This document shows positions 27,782-33,341 of a stretch of 33,341 bases of DNA, piece by piece. Source of the stretch: JBBIND01 sp037444075 (GTDB lineage: Bacteria > Acidobacteriota > Terriglobia > Bryobacterales > Bryobacteraceae); assembly GCA_037444075.1 (NCBI GenBank), contig JBBIND010000050.1, positions 1 to 33,341 on the forward strand, written 5' to 3'. Positions within the stretch are counted from its first letter, which is position 1, and each line of letters opens with the position of its first letter. The notes beneath the pieces were generated by a model that saw only the letters and a program-made list of their open reading frames with translations, was not told where the DNA came from and ran no database searches. Position numbers and translations under genes: made by a program.

Positions 27782-28831
27782 ATGGCAGCAGTCAAGCCTG
27801 TTCATTCGTTTCCCGGCCTCGATCCAGCCAACGCCAGACATTTGCCCGATGCCGAGTTCGCGCAGCGGGCCCTGTACTACATGGCGCTGATGCGCGAAGT
27901 CGAGGACCGCATTGAGCGCAAGCTCTACCGCCAGGGAAAGATCCTGGGAGGCGTGTACGTGGGCCGCGGCCAGGAAGCCATTTGCGTGGGAGCGGGACTC
28001 GTGGCCGAGCCCGAGGACGTGCTCTTCCCGTGCCACCGCGATCTGGCCATGTACTTCATACGGGGCGTTCCCCCGCGGCAGGTCTTCGCGCAGTACATGG
28101 GCCGCGTGGGCGGCTTGACGCGCGGCAGAGACGGCAACATGCACATGGGGGACCTCAAGCTGCGCATCGTCGCCATCATCAGCGCCATGGCTGCCTCGGT
28201 CCCGGTGGCCGCGGGTGCCGCCATGGCCCTGAAGTACCAGGGCTCGCGCCAGGTGGCCATGGTCGTTTTCGGGGATGGCGCCACCAGCCGTGGGGACTGG
28301 CACGAAGGCGTCAACTTCGCCGCCGTGCAGAAAGCCCCGCTGGTGCTCATCTGCAACAACAACCAGTACGCTTACTCGACGCCGATCTCCCGCCAGATGG
28401 CTTGCGAACATGTGGCCGACCGCGCCCCGGGCTACGGCATTCCGGGGGAGATTGTGGACGGCAACGATGTGTTCGCCGTGCGCGGCGCTACCCAACGCGC
28501 GGCGGACCACGCGCGCTCAGGACTCGGACCCTACCTGATCGAATGCAAAACCTTCCGCATGACCGGCCACGCCGCCCACGACGACGGCCACTACGTGCCC
28601 GGACACCTGTGGGAGGAGTGGGGCGAAAAGGACCCCATCCGCAAACTGGAATCCCTCATCCGTCAGAACGAATGGATGGAAGAGGAAGCCGTGGAGAAAC
28701 TGCACGCGGAGATTCGCGCCGAAGTCGACGCGGCCATCGAGTGGGCGGACCAGAGTCCGTACCCGGACCCGTCGGAACTGCACGACAACGTCTATGAATC
28801 GCGTCCGCCTGCCGGCGAGGAGAACCGCTGA
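27782..28831 (+). CDS. pdhA: Pyruvate (2-oxoacid) dehydrogenase E1 component, alpha subunit
   Basis: This is the TPP-binding alpha chain of a heterotetrameric E1, which decarboxylates pyruvate or a branched-chain oxo acid and loads lipoyl-E2. It has 349 residues. YVGRGQEAICVGAGL (59-73), LFPCHRDLAMYFIRG (81-95) and the TPP motif GDGATSRGDWHEGVNFAAV with NNN at 192-194 are all present; TGHAAHDDGHYVPG near 265 is a family segment. Acetoin and branched-chain E1 alphas look alike, so the substrate is not certain. A TATACT at 27736-27741 may be its -10 box. It shares one base with the next gene (TGATG). No E2 or E3 gene is in the window. Confidence 0.9.
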   Translation: MAAVKPVHSFPGLDPANARHLPDAEFAQRALYYMALMREVEDRIERKLYRQGKILGGVYVGRGQEAICVGAGLVAEPEDVLFPCHRDLAMYFIRGVPPRQVFAQYMGRVGGLTRGRDGNMHMGDLKLRIVAIISAMAASVPVAAGAAMALKYQGSRQVAMVVFGDGATSRGDWHEGVNFAAVQKAPLVLICNNNQYAYSTPISRQMACEHVADRAPGYGIPGEIVDGNDVFAVRGATQRAADHARSGLGPYLIECKTFRMTGHAAHDDGHYVPGHLWEEWGEKDPIRKLESLIRQNEWMEEEAVEKLHAEIRAEVDAAIEWADQSPYPDPSELHDNVYESRPPAGEENR

Positions 28832-29802
28832 TGCAGGTCACCTACCTGGAAGCCATCCGGCAGGGCATCGGCGAGGAGATGGAGCGGGACCCGAACGTCT
28901 TCCTGCTCGGTGAAGATATCGGCGTTTTCGGCGGAGCCTTCAAAGTGACGGCGGGGCTGCTGGAGCGGTTCGGTGAAAAGCGCGTGGTGGATACGCCCAT
29001 TTCCGAGTCCGCCATTGTCGGCGCCGCCATCGGCGCGAGTTTCATGGGTCTGCGTCCGGTGGCGGAGATGCAATTCGCTGATTTCATCACCTGCGCTTTT
29101 GACCAGGTGGTCAACTTCGCCGCCAAGTGCCGGTACCGCTGGAACGCGCCCGTCCCCATCGTGGTCCGCGCCCCGAGCGGCGGCGGCTTCAGCGGCGGGC
29201 CCTTTCATTCGCAAAACCCCGAAGCCTGGTTCTTCCACACGCCCGGACTGAAGGTGATCACGCCAGCCAGAGCCTACGACGCCAAGGGGCTGATCAAGTC
29301 CGCCATCCGGGACAACGATCCGGTGATCTTCTTCGAGCACAAGGCGCTTTACCGTAGCATCAAAGAGGACATTCCGGAAGAGGAATACACCGTCCCCATC
29401 GGCAAGGCGGCCGTGTACCGCGCCGGCGAGCATCTCAGCCTCATCACCTACGGAGCCATGCTGTATGCCGCGCGCGACGCCGCCGGGCAGTTGGAGCAGG
29501 AGGGCATCTCCGTGGAGATTGTCGACCTGCGCACGCTGCTGCCGCTCGATGAGGAGACCATCCTCGAGAGCGCCCGCAAGACCGGCAAAGTGATCATCCT
29601 GCACGAAGATACGTTGACGGGAGGCATCGGCGGAGAAATCAGCGCCCGCATCATGGAGAAGGCGTTCGATTGTCTCGATGGCCCGGTGCTGCGCATCGCC
29701 GCTCCGGATACGCCGGTGCCTTACAGTCCGACTCTCGAAAAAGCATTCCTGCCGGGCGTGGAACAGGTGGTTGAAAAAGCGCGCTGGCTGGCGGCTTACT
29801 GA
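28831..29802 (+). CDS. pdhB: Pyruvate (2-oxoacid) dehydrogenase E1 component, beta subunit
   Basis: This is the partner of the alpha chain, completing the E1 active site. The 323-residue protein has YLEAIRQGIGEEMERDPNVF, LLGEDIGVFGGAFKVTAGL with the catalytic-site Glu, DTPISESAIVGAAIGASFMG, MQFADFITCAFDQVVNFAAK and the C-terminal transketolase half (TYGAMLYAARDAA, VDLRTLLPLDEETI, GGIGGEISARI). The size is typical. The ATG overlaps the alpha stop by one base, so the subunits are made in step. It converges on the PilZ gene with a 12-base gap; no terminator hairpin is obvious. Confidence 0.92.
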   Translation: MQVTYLEAIRQGIGEEMERDPNVFLLGEDIGVFGGAFKVTAGLLERFGEKRVVDTPISESAIVGAAIGASFMGLRPVAEMQFADFITCAFDQVVNFAAKCRYRWNAPVPIVVRAPSGGGFSGGPFHSQNPEAWFFHTPGLKVITPARAYDAKGLIKSAIRDNDPVIFFEHKALYRSIKEDIPEEEYTVPIGKAAVYRAGEHLSLITYGAMLYAARDAAGQLEQEGISVEIVDLRTLLPLDEETILESARKTGKVIILHEDTLTGGIGGEISARIMEKAFDCLDGPVLRIAAPDTPVPYSPTLEKAFLPGVEQVVEKARWLAAY

Positions 29803-29814
29803 CGGCGCGTTCCG

Positions 29815-30192
29815 TCAGCCGGCCGCCGCGGATGGCTCTCCGCCGGGGTCATCCTGGCGGCGCGCCCTGGAAAGGCGGCGGGGGTCCAGAAGATGCTGCG
29901 GCCTGTAGGCCCTTTGAGTCCAGCAATAGCCGGCCTCGAACTCCACTCCCAGGAAATAACCGATTTCCCGGAACACGCAATACCGCACTTTGCCGAGAAA
30001 CTCCCCCTTGGCGTGTGAAATCCGCACCTTGGTTTGAAGGGGCACGGCGATGTCGATTTGCAGGCAGGCGCCGGAGGAGGAGATGTCTTCCAGGTTCGCC
30101 ACCGTTCGGCGCGAACGCCCGGACTTATCCCGCCAGTCCACTTCGACAAAGTCGGCGCACAGCATGCGCGGCTGCGCACGTCGGTCTCGCAT
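29815..30192 (-). CDS. PilZ domain protein
   Basis: This small cytoplasmic protein (125 residues) probably binds cyclic di-GMP. RAQPR at 5-9 is the RxxxR motif, and DISSSG (about 37-42) is the (D/N)xSxxG motif; both are needed for c-di-GMP binding. The beta-barrel continues to about residue 90 (VRYCVFREIGYFLGVEFE). The last 35 residues are basic and probably disordered. There is no output domain, so it may work by binding a partner. In such bacteria PilZ proteins serve motility, pili or exopolysaccharide, but no such genes are adjacent. Confidence 0.83.
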   Translation of the reverse strand: MRDRRAQPRMLCADFVEVDWRDKSGRSRRTVANLEDISSSGACLQIDIAVPLQTKVRISHAKGEFLGKVRYCVFREIGYFLGVEFEAGYCWTQRAYRPQHLLDPRRLSRARRQDDPGGEPSAAAG

Positions 30193-30348
30193 ATTCTGAG
30201 TTATCGGCCTCCCTGGCCGAAGCTTACTGCCGGCCTCATCGGGATTTCACTTAACTTCTGCCGACGCTGAACCTGAGCAACACAGCCGAACTGCCCGATA
30301 GAGACTCCCCCTTCACGCATATTCTATCCCGAAGGGCTTTTTTCTACC

Positions 30349-30376
30349 AGAGGATTCTGGCAGAGGATTCTGGCAG
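30349..30376. repeat. Short tandem repeat, 13-base unit
   Basis: AGAGGATTCTGGC occurs twice in a row (30349-30361 and 30362-30374), followed by AG. It lies in the 246-base gap between the PilZ gene and the membrane-protein gene, 62 bases before the latter. It may be a recent duplication or a binding site for a regulator; nothing else is seen in this gap. Confidence 0.8.
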
Positions 30377-30438
30377 TTGCCCTGGAGGCGCGTCTGAGGT
30401 ACGCTGCATTTCGGGCCCGCCCCGCACCGGAGAAGACC

Positions 30439-31164
30439 ATGAGCACGTCCCTGGGCACAAGAATCTGGATGGAGTGGATGGACCTGCTGCGCGGCGCCGC
30501 CAGCCCTGCCGGCGCGGCTCTGTACCTGGTGTTCGGCGGCTTGCTCGCGGTGGCTGTGCCGTGGCGGCTCGGTTTCGGTTTTCTTCAGGCGCGGATTTTT
30601 CTGATTTACGCCTGCATGTCCCTGTTTTTCGTCGCTCCCGCCATTGCCGAGTCTCTGGCTAGTGACGCCGCCCGGTCAGTGCTGGCCAACCGGCGGGGAG
30701 GGACCGGCCATGACCGCGATATCCTGGCGGCCAAAATCACCGTGGCGGCGCTGTTCGGCTGGGTTTGCTCGCTTGTCATCCTGCTGGCGGCGCTGGGGAC
30801 GTTCAACGCCCTGAACTGGGCTGGACGGCTGCTGCTGCCGCCATACACGGTGCTGGCGGGGACGGCTCTGCTGAGCCTGGCTTTCGCCGTTTTCGTAGCC
30901 TCGGCGGGCGCCTGGGTGGCGCTGCGCGTGGACTCGGCGGCTATCGCCAAGCAGATAGTGCGCACGGGGATACTGGTTCTGCTCCTGCTGGTGGTGTTGG
31001 GCGAACGCCTGCTGCCCGCTGCCTGGCGCCTCGGCCTGGAAGCGGGTCTCAGCGCCGCGCGCCTGCCCGTTTTGATGGTCCTGCTTTCGGCGCTGCTCGT
31101 GGCGGGCTGCGTGCCTTTCTGGCGAGCCGCGCTCGCCCGCCTGCAACGCCTGCGCTCCGCGTAG
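30439..31164 (+). CDS. Integral membrane protein, ABC-2 permease-like
   Basis: The 241-residue protein has about six hydrophobic segments (near 22-42, 50-72, 100-122, 135-160, 175-195, 205-228). A cytoplasmic loop reads RGGTGHDRDILAAKITVAAL, which resembles the loop of ABC-2 type export permeases where the protein contacts its ATPase. No ATP-binding subunit is adjacent, so the assignment is weak. CGGAGA lies 9 bases before the ATG. The segment LASDAARSVLANRRGG is basic and likely faces the cytoplasm. I cannot name a substrate. Confidence 0.6.
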   Translation: MSTSLGTRIWMEWMDLLRGAASPAGAALYLVFGGLLAVAVPWRLGFGFLQARIFLIYACMSLFFVAPAIAESLASDAARSVLANRRGGTGHDRDILAAKITVAALFGWVCSLVILLAALGTFNALNWAGRLLLPPYTVLAGTALLSLAFAVFVASAGAWVALRVDSAAIAKQIVRTGILVLLLLVVLGERLLPAAWRLGLEAGLSAARLPVLMVLLSALLVAGCVPFWRAALARLQRLRSA

Positions 31165-31252
31165 AGCCCTGACAGGAAACCCGCCGCCACCCGCGCGACG
31201 CCGCGGACTACGGCAGCCTGACCACCCGCGCTCTAGCTCGGCTCCGGGCGCC

Positions 31253-32203
31253 TCAGCGCAGGTGTTCGGTGATGGTCACCGGCGCGTTGATGCGGAAGGT
31301 GATGCGGGTTTCCACGGGCAGTTCAGCCAGCTTGCCACGCGTGGCGGCCACGCCGCCCGCTCCGGCGGCTCCGCCCACCGCCGCGCCGATGGCTGCGCCC
31401 TTGCCGCCGCCCGCGATGGCGCCTATCGCCGCGCCGATGCCTGCCGCCGCTCCTACCTTGGCGGCGTCTTCACCGCGCGTGGCCGGGCCTTCCTTGGTGA
31501 AGGTCTCGGTCTGTATAGCCACCTTTTGCCCGTCGGTGGTCTGGAAGCTCAGGAGTTGTATGCCGAGTTCCGCCGTGCCTTTAACCCTACCCGCCTTCTC
31601 GGCCGTCACCACTTTGCCTTGCAGCCGCGCGCCCCGTTCGGCCAACACGAGGTCTTCGATGACCAACGGCCTGTCGAGCGTGGCGGTGAAGTTGTCTCCC
31701 GCCACGTTCACTTCGGAATTCAAGGTCTCAACCAACCGCACGCTCACCAGAGTCCCGGCGGGGATAGTCACCGTGCGGGGCTTGCGGGGAGGCGCAGGAG
31801 GCTCCGCCACCACTGCGGGCTCGGGCTGCGCCGGAGGAGAGGGCGGCGCCGGTGGTGGCGGGGCCTGCGCTGCAACCGGCGGCGCGGGCGCAGGCGCCGG
31901 AGGCGGTTGAGAAACCACGGGTTCAGATTTGCGCGCCATTTCCACGGGGGCGGCAGGCGGCTCAGGCGCGCGGTTGCGCGCCGTTCTGGCAGCTGGCCGC
32001 GCCGGGGGCTCCGGCGTCACGGCCTTTTGCACCGGTTCGGGAACGGCCGGTTCCGCCACGGGCGGCGCGGGTTCCGCCGGGGGAAGCGTCTCCGCGGCCA
32101 CGGGTTCGGCGGGAGGCGCGGGAGCCGGTTGGCGGCCCACCGTGTAGTAGGCGATGACGGCAGCCACAGCGGCGCCGACTAGGAAACCTGCGAGCAATTT
32201 CAT
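31253..32203 (-). CDS. Membrane-anchored Pro-rich glycine-zipper protein
   Basis: The 316-residue protein starts with one membrane helix (about 2-20), followed by a Pro/Ala-rich segment of about 120 residues (21-143). A beta-rich domain (145-235: VTIPAGTLVSVRLVETLNSE, RPLVIEDLVLAERGARLQG) resembles the conserved part of TrbI/VirB10-like proteins. Residues 250-288 are an extreme Gly/Ala zipper (AAAGIGAAIGAIAGGGKGAA), then a short beta end. The Pro-rich arm may span the periplasm, with the zipper inserted in or near the outer membrane. GGAAGGGGG before the ATG at 32203 favours that start over 32233. No secretion genes are nearby. The name is descriptive only. Confidence 0.68.
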   Translation of the reverse strand: MKLLAGFLVGAAVAAVIAYYTVGRQPAPAPPAEPVAAETLPPAEPAPPVAEPAVPEPVQKAVTPEPPARPAARTARNRAPEPPAAPVEMARKSEPVVSQPPPAPAPAPPVAAQAPPPPAPPSPPAQPEPAVVAEPPAPPRKPRTVTIPAGTLVSVRLVETLNSEVNVAGDNFTATLDRPLVIEDLVLAERGARLQGKVVTAEKAGRVKGTAELGIQLLSFQTTDGQKVAIQTETFTKEGPATRGEDAAKVGAAAGIGAAIGAIAGGGKGAAIGAAVGGAAGAGGVAATRGKLAELPVETRITFRINAPVTITEHLR

Positions 32204-32283
32204 GACATTGTCCCCCTTCCCGGGCGTCTCCATACAATTTGAGGACGCCGCCGGAGCGCTTCAGGTTCCAGTGAGGCGGCAGC

Positions 32284-32289
32284 TACAAT
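32284..32289 (+). promoter_or_regulatory. -10-like box before dusB
   Basis: TACAAT ends 5 bases before the first dusB ATG (32295) and 8 before the second (32298), with no Shine-Dalgarno. This spacing would put the transcript start at or next to the start codon. Confidence 0.4.
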
Positions 32290-32294
32290 TGTGA

Positions 32295-33311
32295 ATGATG
32301 GCGCAGTTTCCCACAGGGTTCCGGCTGGGAACGGCCCGGGTCAGTCCGGCCACCGTTCTGGCCCCCATGGCCGGGGTCACGGACACTCTTTTCCGCCGGC
32401 TCATCCGCGAGTTGGGCGGCTGCGGCCTGATCATGACGGAGTTCACGAGCTCCCACGGCATCGTGTCTTCGGCGCGGGCCAGGAAACCGTCGCGGACCAT
32501 GCGCTATCTGGCTTTCGAGCCCTGCGAGCGGCCCATCTCGGCGCAACTGTTCGGGGCGGACGCGAACGTGCTCGCCGACGCTGCCCGCGTTTGCGAGGAC
32601 CTGGGCTTTGACGCCGTGGACTTGAACTTCGGCTGCCCGGTGAAAAAAGTGGTGCGGTGCAACGGCGGCTCTGGGCTGCTGCGGGACCTGCCGCTGGTGG
32701 CGCTGATTCTCTCGAAAGTGCGCGCCGCGATTTCGATTCCGCTCACCATCAAGTTCCGCTCCGGCTGGAACCACAAGGAAATCGTGGACGTGGAGGTGGC
32801 GCGCATGGCGGAGGACGTCGGCGTTTCGGTTCTGGCGCTGCATCCGCGCACGCGGGAGCAGGGCTACTCGGGCCGGGCCGATTGGACGCGTATCGCCGCC
32901 GTGAAGGCGGCGGTGAAGATTCCGGTCATCGGCAACGGCGACATCGTGACGCCGGAGGACGCCCTGCGCATGGTGGCCGAAACGGGCTGTGATGCCGTCA
33001 TGGTGGGCCGGGCCGCGTCCTATAACCCCTGGATATTCAAGCAAATAGGAGACTATCTGGAAACGGGCCAGTACAGCCAGCCGGGCGATGAGGACCGCTA
33101 CCGGCTGATGCGCCGCTACTACCAGATGCTCGCCGGCAACGAGGCTCCGGATACGATAGGCAAGATGAAGCAGTTCGCCAACTACTTCAGCCGTGGCCTG
33201 CGCTACGGCGCCCGGCTGAGAGCCGCCGTCTACAGGGCTCACCAGATTGATGAAATCCTGAACATCGTGGACGAGTTCTTCCACGGGGAACTGAAGGCGT
33301 CCGTTTCCTGA
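32295..33311 (+). CDS. dusB: tRNA-dihydrouridine synthase, DusB type
   Basis: This FMN enzyme reduces uridine to dihydrouridine in the tRNA D-loop with NADPH. The 338 residues include APMAGVTDTLFRRLIRE (23-39), the active-site DLNFGCPVKKVVRCNGG with Cys114, TIKFRSGWN, LHPRTREQGYSGRADW, the FMN-phosphate segment IPVIGNGDIVTPEDA and MVGRAASYNPWIF. The C-terminal helical domain ends with HQIDEILNIVDEFFHGE. Two ATG codons lie in a row (32295 and 32298); either could be used. Upstream sequence suggests a leaderless start. It follows the glycine-zipper gene divergently with 91 bases between. Confidence 0.93.
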   Translation: MMAQFPTGFRLGTARVSPATVLAPMAGVTDTLFRRLIRELGGCGLIMTEFTSSHGIVSSARARKPSRTMRYLAFEPCERPISAQLFGADANVLADAARVCEDLGFDAVDLNFGCPVKKVVRCNGGSGLLRDLPLVALILSKVRAAISIPLTIKFRSGWNHKEIVDVEVARMAEDVGVSVLALHPRTREQGYSGRADWTRIAAVKAAVKIPVIGNGDIVTPEDALRMVAETGCDAVMVGRAASYNPWIFKQIGDYLETGQYSQPGDEDRYRLMRRYYQMLAGNEAPDTIGKMKQFANYFSRGLRYGARLRAAVYRAHQIDEILNIVDEFFHGELKASVS

Positions 33312-33317
33312 GCGGCT

Positions 33318-33341
33318 ATGAAGAAGGTGAGTCTGTTCACG
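33318..33341 (+). CDS. Start of a further gene (partial)
   Basis: An ATG 7 bases after the dusB stop opens MKKVSLFT and runs off the window end. Eight codons are too few to name a product. The close spacing suggests cotranscription with dusB. No good Shine-Dalgarno is seen. Confidence 0.3.

Noticed and set aside
30349..30376. Possible CRISPR fragment
   Set aside because: Two adjacent 13-base copies without spacers; far too short for a CRISPR array.
31262..32182. Gly/Arg-rich open frames opposite the Pro-rich gene
   Set aside because: Pro/Ala-rich coding sequence always gives Gly/Arg-rich antisense frames; no start signals or homology.

Overview
The window looks like chromosomal DNA of an Acidobacteriota member, most likely from the Bryobacterales/Solibacter-type lineage. 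This is inferred from style, not from a search. The DNA is GC-rich. There are Tat-type Gfo/Idh/MocA oxidoreductases, secreted enzymes for carbohydrate use, a secreted S55 (SpoIVB-type) protein followed by a beta-propeller protein, an exported RraA-like protein and a Pro-rich glycine-zipper envelope protein. I see no phage, plasmid, IS element, CRISPR array, tRNA or rRNA.

Layout. Position 1 lies in the last bases of an RNase P RNA gene. It is followed by an internally deleted oxidoreductase pseudogene on the minus strand. A housekeeping block on the plus strand comes next: trmFO, xerC, a DinG-type helicase gene and queD, partly with 8-base stop/start overlaps. A GT2 glycosyltransferase converges on it. 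From 6.9 to 11.5 kb a pyruvate:ferredoxin oxidoreductase is translationally coupled to a dihydroorotate-dehydrogenase-like flavoprotein. From 11.5 to 20.3 kb lies a nutrient-use region: sialate O-acetylesterase, a purine permease, an MFS transporter, a Gfo/Idh/MocA oxidoreductase, an enolase-superfamily pseudogene, an exported RraA-like aldolase, a secreted BsuPI-domain protein and an aldo/keto reductase. From 20.3 to 25.2 kb come envelope proteins: a conserved unknown, a beta-propeller protein and an S55 peptidase-like protein. From 25.6 to 29.8 kb are thiL, an O-methyltransferase, a truncated secreted-protein remnant and the two E1 subunits of a 2-oxoacid (pyruvate) dehydrogenase. The window ends with a PilZ protein, a membrane protein, the glycine-zipper protein, dusB and the first codons of another gene.

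How the parts fit. The cell appears to have both a ferredoxin-linked (PFOR) and a dehydrogenase-complex (E1) route from pyruvate. The sugar-acid cluster (oxidoreductase, enolase remnant, aldolase, MFS transporter) looks like a catabolic set in decay.

Most notable. (i) Two genes have lost their middles but kept their start, signal peptide and C-terminus, and a third has lost everything after its N-terminus. (ii) In the S55-like protein the Ser and His motifs are in the reverse order from SpoIVB. (iii) The DHOD-like partner of PFOR lacks the usual catalytic Ser/Cys. (iv) Several genes have a -10-like box directly before the start codon and no Shine-Dalgarno, which suggests leaderless mRNAs.
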